From Planococcus circulans (GTDB taxonomy: Bacteria; Bacillota; Bacilli; Bacillales_A; Planococcaceae), in assembly GCF_020023385.1 (NCBI RefSeq), contig NZ_JAIQCL010000007.1, positions 62,001-126,000 of the forward strand: a DNA stretch of 64,000 nucleotides. The letters are read 5' to 3'. This document shows, one piece after another, positions 55,659 to 64,000 of the stretch. Each line of letters begins with the position of its first letter. The first letter of the stretch is position 1. The translations under genes and the position numbers were made by a program. Under the pieces are notes generated by a model. That model did not search any database and was not told the origin of the DNA. It worked only from the letters and a program-made list of their open reading frames with translations.

Positions 55659-56621
55659 ATGCAAAATCATACACACAACGTTTTACTTTATTATTTATAT
55701 ACATCGATTGAAAACCCGGAGGAATTTGCGGTTGAGCATTTGGCAGCATGCAAAGGACTCGAGCTGAAAGGCCGGATCCTCGTATCCGAAGAAGGGATCA
55801 ATGGGACGTGTTCAGGAACCATCGAACAAACTGAAGCTTATATGGAAATGTTGAAAAGCGATCCGCGCTTCTCCGACATCGTTTTTAAAATTGATGCCGC
55901 TGAAGGACACGCGTTTAAAAAAATGCACGTACGTGCGAAAAAAGAAATTGTTCATCTCGGACTGGAAGAAGACATCAATCCGAACGAACTGACAGGGACT
56001 TATCTGGAGCCGGTCGAATTCTACAAACAAATGCAGGAGCAGGACACGATCGTTTTGGATGCGCGCAATGATTATGAATATGACCTTGGGCATTTCCGCA
56101 ACTCGGTCCGTCCGGATATCGAAAACTTTCGTGACCTTCCTGAATGGATCCGCGATAACAAAGAGCAATTTGAAGGCAAGAAAATTTTGACGTATTGCAC
56201 AGGCGGAATCCGCTGTGAAAAATTCTCTGGCTGGCTTAAAAAAGAAGGCTTTGAGGATGTCGCTCAATTGCACGGGGGCATTGTCACTTATGGAAAAGAC
56301 CCTGAAGTGAAAGGTGACCTATGGGATGGCCAATTATACGTATTCGATGAGCGTATTGCTGTTCCGGTAAACCAATTGGAACACGTGATTGTCGGCAAAG
56401 ATCATTTTACAGGCGAACCTTGCGAACGCTATGTGAACTGCGCAAATCCAGATTGCAACGCGAAGATTCTGGCTTCTGAAGAAAACGAACACAAGTACAT
56501 GCGGTCATGTTCAGACGAGTGCCGCGAACACCCGCGCAACCGTTATGCTTTTGAACACGGTTTGACTGGGGAGCAGGTACAGGCGCGTCTGGATGCCTTG
56601 AAAGAAACAACTGAAGTATAA
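55659..56621 (+). CDS. trhO: tRNA uridine(34) hydroxylase TrhO (rhodanese-domain, UPF0176)
   Basis: The 320-residue protein has an N-terminal ferredoxin-like domain ([32 protein letters not shown]) and a rhodanese domain with the active loop [15 protein letters not shown] (Cys180 catalytic, Cys186). It also has a C-terminal cysteine-rich tail ([21 protein letters not shown]). TrhO uses oxygen to hydroxylate wobble uridine in tRNA, giving 5-hydroxyuridine. Four or five C-terminal cysteines probably bind zinc. AGGAGGT precedes the ATG. A strong terminator follows. Confidence 0.93.
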   Translation: MQNHTHNVLLYYLYTSIENPEEFAVEHLAACKGLELKGRILVSEEGINGTCSGTIEQTEAYMEMLKSDPRFSDIVFKIDAAEGHAFKKMHVRAKKEIVHLGLEEDINPNELTGTYLEPVEFYKQMQEQDTIVLDARNDYEYDLGHFRNSVRPDIENFRDLPEWIRDNKEQFEGKKILTYCTGGIRCEKFSGWLKKEGFEDVAQLHGGIVTYGKDPEVKGDLWDGQLYVFDERIAVPVNQLEHVIVGKDHFTGEPCERYVNCANPDCNAKILASEENEHKYMRSCSDECREHPRNRYAFEHGLTGEQVQARLDALKETTEV

Positions 56622-56628
56622 ATGAATG

Positions 56629-56668
56629 CAAAAGAAGCTGCCGATTGATTCGGCAGCTTCTTTTATTT
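56629..56668. terminator. Bidirectional terminator after trhO
   Basis: AAAAGAAGCTGCCGA and TCGGCAGCTTCTTTT pair perfectly over a five-base loop, with T-rich tail, serving trhO and the convergent zinc-ribbon/MerR genes. Confidence 0.92.
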
Positions 56669-56676
56669 TGCTCAGT

Positions 56677-56805
56677 TTATTTTTCGACTTCTTCCTGGCA
56701 GTCGAAGCAGACCAATTCCGCGTCTACATATACGCCATCGAGAAAACCATCACGGCAATAGACGTCTTTGCCACAATTACTGCATGGCCCGATCAGCTCA
56801 AGCAT
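56677..56805 (-). CDS. 42-residue zinc-ribbon-like protein overlapping the MerR gene
   Basis: This short ORF encodes MLELIGPCSNCGKDVYCRDG and then 22 further residues with VCFDCQEEVEK at the end. Five cysteines in a CxxC-x6-C and CxxC pattern suggest one structural zinc site. Its ATG overlaps the last codons of the MerR-TipAS gene by eight bases, so translation is probably coupled. It ends nine bases before a strong terminator. The family is not known to me; the cysteine spacing and tight operon position argue against chance. Confidence 0.6.
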   Translation of the reverse strand: MLELIGPCSNCGKDVYCRDGFLDGVYVDAELVCFDCQEEVEK

Positions 56806-57667
56806 CCTGTAAACCTTCGGCGTAGACGTACATCGCATCTTTCAGGTATTTGGCCAAGCCTTTGCCGTGCTGGTCGATATTCTTGGCGAAACGGCTGTCT
56901 GATGCGTATAGATCGCCGAGACCGCGGAACATTTTCGGTGAACAGTCATAGAAACGGTTCAAAAGCGTATAATATGCTTTCATTTCGAGTTGGACGGCAT
57001 CCGCCTGTGGAGGCAGGTGCATCAAGCTGGCAACCGTGTTGTAAATGCGGTCTCCTTCGCGGTTGATCTCATCCAAATCCTCTTCTTCTTTTTCCACTTG
57101 TACAGGCTCGCTCAGTGTTGCGGCAGGTTCTTCGTTTAGAGCTGTTTCAACGGGAGCGACCGCTACGGCAACAGCTGATTCTTCACCGTATCCGCCGGAT
57201 GCAGCCTGCAAGGATTCCAGCTGCGGTTCAACCGGTTCCAAAACAGCTATGCCGATGCCCGGTTTTTGGTATTTCTTCATCAAGTCTTCTGCTTTGCTGG
57301 TCGCGAAAGCGGAAAACCGTTCTGTATCGGTCAAACTCTGCGCACCCTGCAGCTCTTGCTGGGTCAGTTCCGCATTGCGGATCAGGTTTTCGATGCGTTG
57401 TTTTTTCTGTTCCAGCAATTCGATGTGCTGCACCAATGCATATTCCCGATCAATGCCATCAGCTACTAGCTCTTGGATTTTCTTTAATGAAAAATCCAGT
57501 TCCTTCAAGAACAAAATCTGTTGAAGCAATTTCAAATCTGCTCCATTGTAATAACGATATCGGTTGGTTCCGATATTTGATGGTTTCAGTAAACCGATGC
57601 TGTCATAGTGATGGAGAGTTCGGACACTCACGCCCGCTATTTTTGCTACTTCTTGTACTTTGTACAA
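56798..57667 (-). CDS. MerR-family regulator with TipAS-type effector domain
   Basis: The roughly 289-residue protein starts with a MerR DNA-binding domain (YKVQEVAKIAGVSVRTLHHYDSIGLLKP, NRYRYYNGADLKLLQQILFLKELDFSLKKIQELV) and a dimerising coiled coil to about residue 120. It ends in a helical TipAS-like domain (MHLPPQADAVQLEMKAYYTLLNRFYDCSPKMFRGLGDLYASD). Such proteins (Mta, TipA) activate multidrug genes after binding drugs. Between them is an acidic, Ala/Val/Glu-rich linker of about 60 residues, longer than usual. GTG 57676 is in frame, but GAGGTGA favours TTG 57667. Its promoter has the long spacer typical of MerR control. Confidence 0.85.
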   Translation of the reverse strand: MYKVQEVAKIAGVSVRTLHHYDSIGLLKPSNIGTNRYRYYNGADLKLLQQILFLKELDFSLKKIQELVADGIDREYALVQHIELLEQKKQRIENLIRNAELTQQELQGAQSLTDTERFSAFATSKAEDLMKKYQKPGIGIAVLEPVEPQLESLQAASGGYGEESAVAVAVAPVETALNEEPAATLSEPVQVEKEEEDLDEINREGDRIYNTVASLMHLPPQADAVQLEMKAYYTLLNRFYDCSPKMFRGLGDLYASDSRFAKNIDQHGKGLAKYLKDAMYVYAEGLQDA

Positions 57668-57686
57668 TCTAATCACCTCTCTCTTT

Positions 57687-57717
57687 AAAATACACTATAA
57701 CGCACCGTCAGTGTCAA
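57687..57717 (-). promoter_or_regulatory. MerR-type promoter with 19-base spacer
   Basis: On the minus strand TTGACA (57717-57712), a 19-base spacer and TATTTT (57692-57687). The spacer carries ACACT and AGTGT as an inverted repeat, the arrangement that MerR-family activators bind and twist. It implies autoregulation of the MerR-TipAS gene. Confidence 0.7.
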
Positions 57718-57989
57718 TAGTTTAGGGGAAAAGATGTGAAAATGTATTATTTCTGTATCATAGCTGTTAAAAAGTCGAAGAACAGTTTGACGGCTTATAA
57801 TGCCTGCTGCAGATTTGTATATAAAAATAGTCCTTTTAATCTTCACTCTAAGATTGGAAGGTTATTTAAGGGATTAGCTGAAAAAATAAAAACAGATATT
57901 TCAGAAATCTCCTAGGATTTACTAGATATCTATGAAATAATGAAATTGAAAGCGCTATCATTAACCTCTTTATGAAAGGAGTAATGACA
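57718..57989. other. Divergent intergenic region before the aldehyde dehydrogenase
   Basis: About 270 AT-rich bases between divergent genes. Apart from the cre site at 57947-57960 and a TTTGAC-GG-CTTATAAT cluster near 57790 I see no gene, repeat or clear promoter. Confidence 0.4.
57947..57960 (+). promoter_or_regulatory. CcpA cre site upstream of the aldehyde dehydrogenase operon
   Basis: TGAAAGCGCTATCA fits the cre consensus TGWAANCGNTNWCA at every fixed position. It lies 30 bases before the start codon, so carbon catabolite repression of the downstream pair is likely. Confidence 0.8.
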
Positions 57990-59474
57990 ATGAAATTGAC
58001 CAATTTTGTAAACGGCAAATGGCAGCAGGATGAAACGGCGAAATTCCGGCCAGTTCTGAACCCGGCAAACGGGAACGAGTTGGCACAGGTCCGCATGTCT
58101 ACGGCAGAAGATGTCGATGCAGCGGTCAAGGCGGCCCAGACAGCACAGAAAAAATGGGCGAAAGTTCCGGCACCCAAGCGTGCGGATTATTTATATGAAA
58201 TCGGGCGGCTGATGAAAGAGAGAAAAGAACAGTTGGCTCAAGTGTTGACCAAAGAAATGGGGAAGGTCATCGAAGAAGGGCGTGGCGAAGTTCAAGAAGG
58301 AATCGACATGGCCTATTACATGGCCGGGGAAGGCAGGCGACTGTTCGGTGAAACGACGCCATCGGAACTGGCGGACAAATTCGCGATGAGCGTCCGTTCT
58401 CCGATTGGTGTGGTGGGGCTCATTACTCCATGGAATTTCCCGATAGCCATCGCTACCTGGAAATCGTTTCCGGCGATTGTGGCCGGCAATACCTTTGTTT
58501 GGAAGCCAGCAACCGAAACGCCGATGATGGCTTATGAAATGGCGAAGATATTTGAAGAAGTCGGCCTTCCCGAAGGCGTCGCCAATATTGTCTTTGGAGC
58601 GGGTTCAGAGGTCGGGACCGCACTCATTGAACATGAAGGCGTGCGGGTCATTTCATTTACGGGATCGACTGAGACAGGACGTAAAGTGGCAGAAGCGGGA
58701 GGGCGCAACCTGAAAAAAGTATCACTTGAAATGGGTGGCAAAAATGCTGTCATTGTCATGGAGGATGCTGACCTGGATTTGGCTGTGGAAGGGATCTTGT
58801 GGAGTGCATTCGGTACGGCCGGCCAGCGCTGTACGGCCTGCAGCAGGGTGATTGTCCATACAGAGGTCAAAGAGGAGTTGCAGAAGCGTCTGCTGTCGAA
58901 AATGGATACCTTGACGATTGGCGATGGCACGGATGAATCGATTAAAGTGGGACCGGTCATCAATCGAAAAGCTCTTGAAAAAATCCATTCCTATATCACG
59001 ATTGGCCAAGAAGAAGAAGGAGCCAGCCTGTTAGTTGGCGGAGAAATCCTGACAGGCGGCATCTACGATAAAGGGAACTATTACGCTCCGACATTGTTTG
59101 CGGATGTGACGCCGGATATGCGTATTGCGCAGGAAGAGATTTTTGGCCCAGTCGTATCGATGATCGAAGTGTCGAGTTTTGAAGAGGCTATTGATGTCAA
59201 TAATGGTGTGATCTATGGTTTGTCCAGCTCTATCTATACGGCTGATGTCAACCGTGCGTTCAAAGCTCAGCGTGATTTGGATACAGGGATCGTCTATATA
59301 AACGCAGGAACGACAGGAGCGGAAATTCACTTGCCGTTCGGCGGGACGAAAGGCACAGGCAACGGCCACCGCGATTCAGGCGTTGCGGCATTGGATGTCT
59401 TTACGGAGTGGAAAAGCGTCTATGTCGATTACAGCGGTAAATTGCAGCGTGCGCAAATCGACAATGAAGTTTAA
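57990..59474 (+). CDS. NAD(P)-dependent aldehyde dehydrogenase, probably 2-aminoadipate semialdehyde type
   Basis: The 494-residue aldehyde dehydrogenase has the cofactor and catalytic motifs ITPWNFPIAIATWK, VWKPATETP, FTGSTETGRKV, the general base Glu in SLEMGGKN and the nucleophile Cys in GTAGQRCTACSRV. The ending INAGTTGAEIHLPFGGTKG replaces the more common EPSGIPFGGxKxSG pattern. The next gene is a lysine 6-dehydrogenase-like protein that would yield 2-aminoadipate semialdehyde, so oxidation of that semialdehyde is the likely role, by context only. AGGAG at 57977 favours ATG 57990. A cre site precedes it. Confidence 0.85.
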   Translation: MKLTNFVNGKWQQDETAKFRPVLNPANGNELAQVRMSTAEDVDAAVKAAQTAQKKWAKVPAPKRADYLYEIGRLMKERKEQLAQVLTKEMGKVIEEGRGEVQEGIDMAYYMAGEGRRLFGETTPSELADKFAMSVRSPIGVVGLITPWNFPIAIATWKSFPAIVAGNTFVWKPATETPMMAYEMAKIFEEVGLPEGVANIVFGAGSEVGTALIEHEGVRVISFTGSTETGRKVAEAGGRNLKKVSLEMGGKNAVIVMEDADLDLAVEGILWSAFGTAGQRCTACSRVIVHTEVKEELQKRLLSKMDTLTIGDGTDESIKVGPVINRKALEKIHSYITIGQEEEGASLLVGGEILTGGIYDKGNYYAPTLFADVTPDMRIAQEEIFGPVVSMIEVSSFEEAIDVNNGVIYGLSSSIYTADVNRAFKAQRDLDTGIVYINAGTTGAEIHLPFGGTKGTGNGHRDSGVAALDVFTEWKSVYVDYSGKLQRAQIDNEV

Positions 59475-59492
59475 GGGAAAGGGGATAGAGAG

Positions 59493-60659
59493 ATGAAAGT
59501 CGTCGTATTAGGTGCAGGCTTGATGGGGAAGCAGGCGGCTCGGGACTTGGTCGCTGACAATGCTGTGGAATTGGTGTTCTTAGCAGATCGGAATACTGAA
59601 CAGGCCAAACTCTTCAAAGAACAGCTCGGCAGCAGCAAGCTGGAAGTGCTGGAATTGGATGCGGCCAATGATGAAGCATTGGCGGCAGTGATTGCAAAAG
59701 GAGATATCGTCATCAATGCCCTTTTCTATACCTTCAATGAAAAAGTGGCGGCTACTGCGCTTGAATGCGGTGTCCACGCTGTAGATTTGGGCGGCCATAT
59801 TGGCGGAGCGACGGATGCTGTGCTGGAATTGCATGAACAGGCACAGCAAAAGGGCGTCACGCTCATTCCTGACTTAGGGGTAGCGCCTGGAATGATCAAC
59901 ATCCTCGCAGGATATGGTGCCAGCAAGCTTGACCAGGTCTCTGATATCCGTTTGTATGTCGGGGGCATTCCTGTCCATCCGGAACCGCCGCTCGAATACA
60001 ATCATGTTTTTTCGCTGGAAGGCGTGTTCGACCATTACACGGATAAATCCCATGTCATCCGTGAAGGGAAACTGTTGGAAGTTGAATCCTTATCTGAAAT
60101 TGAACATATCGAGTTTGAAGGCTTCGGTGAATTGGAAGCCTTCCATACATCTGGAGGAACGTCGACGTTGACGGATACCTTCAGCGATGTAAATTCACTG
60201 GAATACAAAACATTGCGCTACAAAGGCCATGCCGAGAAATTTAAACTATTGGTTGATTTGGGCTTTACCGACCGGACAAAAACAGTCCAAGTGGAAGGTC
60301 ATGAAGTGAAGCTGCGTTCGGTCTTGAAGGCTGTGCTGGAACCCATAACGGCACTTGGGGACAAGCAAGATGCTGTCGTTCTGCGGGTAATGGTGTCAGG
60401 CGTGAAGGCTGGTGAGGATATCAGCTATGAATACAATATGGTGACGGTGAAAGATCCTGATACGGGCGTTACCGCAATGGCGCGTGCGACCGCCTATACC
60501 ATTTCAGTTGTCGCACAGATGATCGGCAAAGGCATAATCGATAAGGCGGGTGCCTACCCACCGGAAATGGTTGTTCCAGGAGACGAATATATTGCAGAGA
60601 TGGCAAAGCGCGGTGTAGAAATCAAAGAAACCGTTCACCGTTCAGCTCTTCAGAATTAA
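59493..60659 (+). CDS. Saccharopine dehydrogenase-family protein, probable lysine 6-dehydrogenase
   Basis: The 388-residue protein has an N-terminal Rossmann motif [17 protein letters not shown] and the saccharopine-dehydrogenase family body ([51 protein letters not shown]). Its size and the LGVAPGM motif fit bacterial lysine 6-dehydrogenases (about 385 residues), which deaminate the side chain of lysine to give 2-aminoadipate semialdehyde. It starts 18 bases after the aldehyde dehydrogenase gene. The pair would convert lysine to 2-aminoadipate. True saccharopine dehydrogenase or another amine-oxidising activity cannot be excluded. Confidence 0.8.
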   Translation: MKVVVLGAGLMGKQAARDLVADNAVELVFLADRNTEQAKLFKEQLGSSKLEVLELDAANDEALAAVIAKGDIVINALFYTFNEKVAATALECGVHAVDLGGHIGGATDAVLELHEQAQQKGVTLIPDLGVAPGMINILAGYGASKLDQVSDIRLYVGGIPVHPEPPLEYNHVFSLEGVFDHYTDKSHVIREGKLLEVESLSEIEHIEFEGFGELEAFHTSGGTSTLTDTFSDVNSLEYKTLRYKGHAEKFKLLVDLGFTDRTKTVQVEGHEVKLRSVLKAVLEPITALGDKQDAVVLRVMVSGVKAGEDISYEYNMVTVKDPDTGVTAMARATAYTISVVAQMIGKGIIDKAGAYPPEMVVPGDEYIAEMAKRGVEIKETVHRSALQN

Positions 60660-60718
60660 AGGTTTGTGTGTATCTATAGAACAAAGAGCGCTAAAGTATG
60701 TATGGTCAAACAGTAAAA

Positions 60719-60753
60719 GAGGGATGGCCCCAGACGGCGCCATCCTTCTTTTC
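60719..60753. terminator. Terminator after the lysine-catabolic pair
   Basis: GGATGGC and GCCATCC form a stem extended by GA/TC pairs, followed by TTCTTTTC on the + strand and TCTTTT on the - strand, so it may also end the convergent lipid kinase gene. Confidence 0.75.
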
Positions 60754-60758
60754 ATTTC

Positions 60759-61670
60759 TTATAGAAGTTCTTCCACTTTTTTCGGGACCAGCATTTTCAG
60801 GCTGGCAGGCTGAATCTCGATGTCGAGTGGCGTGGTCAAATAGATTTCGCCATCGGTATCCACATCGAGTTCTTCTTCTGTTTTGATGGAAATGGATTTT
60901 CCCTGGTAATGGGTGATATGCTCCAATTCCTCTGCGACCACTTCAGGCTGTGATAAAGAAAACCACTCTCGTAAAGCGGCCAAAGATGAAGTTTGGATAA
61001 TAAACAGGTCCAGCAGTCCATCTGTCGGGTCGATCGTTGCGAGTGGAAAGTTGTGTGTACCGATCGACTTGCCATTCATGACAAGCACCAGCACACCCTC
61101 CTCGGCATAGCTGATTCCGTCAATCTTCAAATGCACTGGAAATGGTTCTGCCTGCCGCATGGACTGAAGCGCGCTCATGAAATAGCTGATTTTTCCATAA
61201 CGTTCTTTTAGGTGGGGATCAATGTTTGAAGAAGCATCAGTAATCAGGCCGATGCCGGCAAAATTGAGAAAAGAGCCGCCGTTGATTTTTCCTGTATCGA
61301 TCTCTTTAATTTCCCCATTGACCAATTCTGAAGCCGCTAAGTCCAAGTCTAAAGGAATGTTCAAGGTGCGTGCGAAATCATTACAGGTACCACTTGGAAT
61401 AATAGCCATTGGAGGCGGAGCGGGAACGGAGGCCAAAGCGCGGACCGCAGAATGGACAGTTCCATCGCCTCCGGCAATAAACAGAATATCCGCATGCGTA
61501 GCAGCAGTTTGGCAGGCATTCTCGAATTCCTCCGGCGAATCGGTTTTGATCAGCTCGAGTGACTTGGACGCTTCAGCCAGATGAGGTACAGCCAGCCGCA
61601 GAACAGAGTCTACCGTAGACGCTCCTGCATTGCCGTTATACAATAATACGGAACGATTGAACTTAGGCAT
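60759..61670 (-). CDS. Diacylglycerol/sphingosine kinase-family lipid kinase (YegS/DagK-like)
   Basis: The 303-residue protein has the DAGK catalytic domain: LLYNGNAGAS near the start, the nucleotide loop ILFIAGGDGTVHSAV, and IIPSGTCNDFARTLNIPLDLD. The C-terminal domain includes FAGIGLITDASSNID and the DGEIY motif. It phosphorylates a lipid such as diacylglycerol or undecaprenol-like substrate at the membrane; the exact one is unknown. GGAGG precedes the ATG on the minus strand. It is not the essential DgkB by any feature that I can confirm. Confidence 0.87.
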   Translation of the reverse strand: MPKFNRSVLLYNGNAGASTVDSVLRLAVPHLAEASKSLELIKTDSPEEFENACQTAATHADILFIAGGDGTVHSAVRALASVPAPPPMAIIPSGTCNDFARTLNIPLDLDLAASELVNGEIKEIDTGKINGGSFLNFAGIGLITDASSNIDPHLKERYGKISYFMSALQSMRQAEPFPVHLKIDGISYAEEGVLVLVMNGKSIGTHNFPLATIDPTDGLLDLFIIQTSSLAALREWFSLSQPEVVAEELEHITHYQGKSISIKTEEELDVDTDGEIYLTTPLDIEIQPASLKMLVPKKVEELL

Positions 61671-61779
61671 TTCATATGTCCTCCTGTACTTCTATTTGCT
61701 TATATAATTCCACTAATCAAGAATACATAAACAATGGAAGCCAGTAAAATGAAAGCAACTATAAAAAAGAGGTGCCAAT

Positions 61780-62961
61780 ATGACAATTAAATTATATTAC
61801 CAGGATTCGGAAATTTCAGAAGCTCGTGTGGGCGTGATGGACAGCGGAAAGGATGCAGCCGGCTATTACGCTATCCTGGACCAAAGCTGCTTCTATCCTG
61901 AAGGCGGCGGACAGCCGGCGGATCAGGGAGAGATTGGACCTGCCAAAGTGCTGGATGTACAGTCTGTCGAAGGCGAAATCCGTCATTACACAGATATTCA
62001 GCTGCCGAAAGGCAACTTTTCTGCCCATGTGGATTGGCAAAGAAGATGGGATCATATGCAGCAGCACGCGGGGCAACATTTACTGAGTGCTTTGCTTGAA
62101 GACGATTTCGGTTTCAAAACCCAAAGTTTTCATTTAGGAAAAGAACGGGTCTCCATCGATTTGGACTTGGATTCGGCAACAAAAGAACAACTGCTGGCGG
62201 TTGAGAATAAGGCGAATGGGTTAATCCGCCAATGCCTTTCAATTTCCGAACGCTGGATCACTTCCGAACAAGCAAAAGAGCTGAATCTGAGAAAGCCGCC
62301 GGTAGTGGAAGGGGACATTCGGCTGGTTGAAATTGCAGGAATTGATTTCAATCCCTGCGGAGGCACCCATCCCAAAAATACAGCGGATATCGGTTTGTTG
62401 AAGATCATCTCTACAGAGAAAGCCAAAGGCGGAATGCGGGTTTATTTTTTATGCGGTGATCGTGCCTTGCAGCATTTTAACTTTTTGATGGAAACGACTG
62501 ATAAACTGGTGGCTCAACTGAATGCACCGGCTGCCGAATTGCCGCAGGCAGCGAAAACTCTATTGGCAGACAAGGCGTCTGCTGACAAAGCAATCAAAAA
62601 TCTTCAGGAACAACTGCTGAACCTGGAAGCTGAGACGATTAATCCGGCTAATGGAATTATAGAAAAGCTCTTTGAAGGCCGTCCGATTAAGGAACTGCAG
62701 CAGCTTGCCCGCTTGGTGATTGTTAAAAATCCTTCAGTAACCGTGCTGTTCATCAGTACTTCAGAAGGAGATGTACGCTTTGTCTGTGCAAGAGGGGAAC
62801 AGGCGCCGGGCGATATGCGTGAAGTGTTGCAGCAACTTTTGGCGTTGACTAGAGGCAAAGGCGGAGGAAACGCACAATTTGCTCAAGGTGGCGGTGCTAC
62901 CGATAACTCACCGGAAATATTCAAGGGTGTTTTCCGGTCAGCCCTAAAAAATTTCAAGTGA
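61780..62961 (+). CDS. Alanyl-tRNA editing protein (AlaX-type, with DHHA1 domain)
   Basis: The 393-residue protein is a stand-alone homologue of the editing half of alanyl-tRNA synthetase. It removes serine or glycine from mischarged tRNA-Ala. Zinc-binding motifs are HAGQH in MQQHAGQHLLSALL and the CGGTH block in FNPCGGTHPKNTADIG. The C-terminal third is a DHHA1 domain ending in the glycine-rich GKGGGNAQFAQGGG, so it is the long AlaX form. A helical linker (LQEQLLNLEAETI) lies between. AAAAGAGGTGCC precedes the ATG. Confidence 0.92.
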   Translation: MTIKLYYQDSEISEARVGVMDSGKDAAGYYAILDQSCFYPEGGGQPADQGEIGPAKVLDVQSVEGEIRHYTDIQLPKGNFSAHVDWQRRWDHMQQHAGQHLLSALLEDDFGFKTQSFHLGKERVSIDLDLDSATKEQLLAVENKANGLIRQCLSISERWITSEQAKELNLRKPPVVEGDIRLVEIAGIDFNPCGGTHPKNTADIGLLKIISTEKAKGGMRVYFLCGDRALQHFNFLMETTDKLVAQLNAPAAELPQAAKTLLADKASADKAIKNLQEQLLNLEAETINPANGIIEKLFEGRPIKELQQLARLVIVKNPSVTVLFISTSEGDVRFVCARGEQAPGDMREVLQQLLALTRGKGGGNAQFAQGGGATDNSPEIFKGVFRSALKNFK

Positions 62962-63029
62962 AATGTGTAACTTTTCCAGTGCTTCTCTGTCTAATGGAAA
63001 AAGGGATGTCTGAAAGGGCGTGAGTGGTC

Positions 63030-64000
63030 ATGAAGAAGAAAAAAATCTGGCTCATTGCTGCCATTGCGATTGCAGTTGCCGGTCTGTCGTTTGTTTTTTT
63101 CAATGATAAAGTATCAGTCAGCGCTTCCTCTGTTGCTTTAGCGGAGCAGGGGTGGAAAGCCAATTTCTCTTCATCGCTCCATCAGGAAGCCATTGATAAG
63201 GGGTATATATACATCACGGATGAAAATGGTGACCGTGTCGACACCGAAATGTTTATCCATGAAAATGGAAAGACGCTGGAAATTCGGGGGATCCCAATAG
63301 GTGAATACCAATTGCATATCAAAAATGCAGCATTAAAGAACAGTTTTATGAAAAGTTTAGTGGATACAGAAGTTTCTTTCGCTGTACAGGAACAACTGGA
63401 AAAACTATCAGGTGAAGAAGAGTTGCGGAACTATTTCGCGCGTCTGATGGAAATGCAACAAAACAACCGGCAATTCGGAGGCATCATGCAGGAAGGCAGT
63501 GAAGAGACCGCGGAATCCGCTGACTCTGCAGCAGGTGAAAGCGGAAGCTCGGGAGCGAATGGGGATTATTCGACTACCAATAACCAGGTGGAAGGTGTGG
63601 ATGAAGCCGATCTTGTGAAAACGGATGGTTCGTATATCTACTCCATCAGTGAATCGCGTGTGGTGATTTCGGATGTCCGAAATCCGCAGGAGATGGTGGT
63701 CGCAGCTGAGCTGCCCTTTACAGAAGAAACCTACCCGCAGCAGCTTTTCTTATCGGAAGATACATTGGTGGTCATGGGAAGCCGTTTTTCAGCCATGCCA
63801 ATCGATAACTTTCAGCTGCCGCACAGCCAATTGCCGCATTTAGGCATCACCTCTGTCTATTTATATGACATCAGTAGCCCCGAATCTCCTCAGTTGATCC
63901 GTGAATTCGGCGCTGAAGGAAATTTAAGTGGCGCAAGGCTGGCAAACAATGTCCTTTACTTTGTCACCAACGTCTATCCGGATTATTGGGTGCTGGAAGA
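63030..64000 (+). CDS. Secreted/membrane-anchored beta-propeller protein, C-terminus beyond window
   Basis: The visible 323 residues start with MKKKKIWLIAAIAIAVAGLSF, a signal anchor or signal peptide without a lipobox, then a hydrophilic domain and a Ser/Gly/Glu-rich linker. The family signature TTNNQVEGVDEADLVKTDG follows, which opens the secreted beta-propeller domain of PF09826 type. Repeating blade-like strands follow (YIYSISESRVVISDVRNPQEMVVAAELPF and LYDISSPESPQLIREFG). The protein is outside the membrane; function is unknown. The start is ATG 63030 or GTG 63024, both preceded by AAAGGG. The reading frame is open to the last base. Confidence 0.82.
   Translation, partial: MKKKKIWLIAAIAIAVAGLSFVFFNDKVSVSASSVALAEQGWKANFSSSLHQEAIDKGYIYITDENGDRVDTEMFIHENGKTLEIRGIPIGEYQLHIKNAALKNSFMKSLVDTEVSFAVQEQLEKLSGEEELRNYFARLMEMQQNNRQFGGIMQEGSEETAESADSAAGESGSSGANGDYSTTNNQVEGVDEADLVKTDGSYIYSISESRVVISDVRNPQEMVVAAELPFTEETYPQQLFLSEDTLVVMGSRFSAMPIDNFQLPHSQLPHLGITSVYLYDISSPESPQLIREFGAEGNLSGARLANNVLYFVTNVYPDYWVLE

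Overview
The window looks like chromosomal DNA of a low-to-moderate GC Gram-positive bacterium of the order Bacillales. The best guess is the Planococcaceae (Planococcus or a close relative). This rests on protein family resemblance and Bacillus-like neighbourhoods recalled from memory (an ywrABCD-type block, liaIHFSR, SAM-I riboswitches, SigB-type promoters, Fur, NsrR, MhqR and CcpA sites). No rRNA or tRNA gene, CRISPR array, prophage or transposase gene was seen, so this appears to be ordinary housekeeping and stress-response chromosome carrying many small non-coding repeats.

Layout. 1-3200: an unrecognised partial gene, a SRAP DNA-repair protein, a patatin-like lipase, an acetyltransferase and an Lrp/AsnC regulator. 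3400-6140: gamma-glutamyltransferase-like enzyme plus a split chromate transporter. 6300-9960: Rrf2 regulator, UPF0291 protein, Hsp33, a hydrolase behind an MhqR-type operator, glutaminase. 10000-14400: large catalase and two YflT-type general stress proteins with SigB-type promoters, and YwbE. 14366-14870: first cluster of a dispersed palindromic repeat. 15000-19850: UvrD-type helicase, MFS exporter, DUF3243 protein, and a SigB-promoted release-factor-like (VLRF1) protein. 19840-25700: Fur-boxed siderophore-iron locus (lipoprotein, fused permease, ATPase, two FhuF-like [2Fe-2S] proteins). 25800-29300: two tandem flavohaemoglobins with NsrR and the second repeat cluster. 29300-32700: FMN stress protein, EamA transporter, STAS-domain protein, third repeat cluster.

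32680-41670 is centred on peptide and sulfur amino-acid metabolism: peptidase T, then an operon metN-metI-metQ-M20 hydrolase read leftwards from one SAM-I riboswitch, a PlsY-like gene, and metY-metX read rightwards from a second SAM-I riboswitch. 41670-48900: EamA transporter, a membrane channel-like protein, and an operon for carboxylate uptake and activation (small membrane protein, sodium:solute symporter, Yip1 protein, acyl-CoA synthetase) behind a cre-overlapped promoter and an orphan inverted repeat. 48980-52400: complete liaI-liaH-liaF-liaS-liaR cell-envelope stress operon (no liaG). 52600-56670: phosphoesterase, DedA protein, 2-hydroxyacid dehydrogenase, TrhO. 56670-61700: MerR-TipAS regulator overlapped by a 42-codon zinc-ribbon ORF, a cre-controlled probable lysine-catabolic pair, lipid kinase. 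61780-64000: alanyl-tRNA editing protein and a truncated secreted beta-propeller protein.

The most unusual signal is the repeat family: twelve copies or fragments in four clusters, all in one orientation, three of the four clusters starting at or within 2 bp of a stop codon, one copy inserted inside another, and paired arms that change together between copies. This fits a mobile element whose folded structure is under selection. A second, separate inverted-repeat element of 150 bp lies upstream of pepT. Start codons were chosen from Shine-Dalgarno spacing and often differ from the longest open frame.
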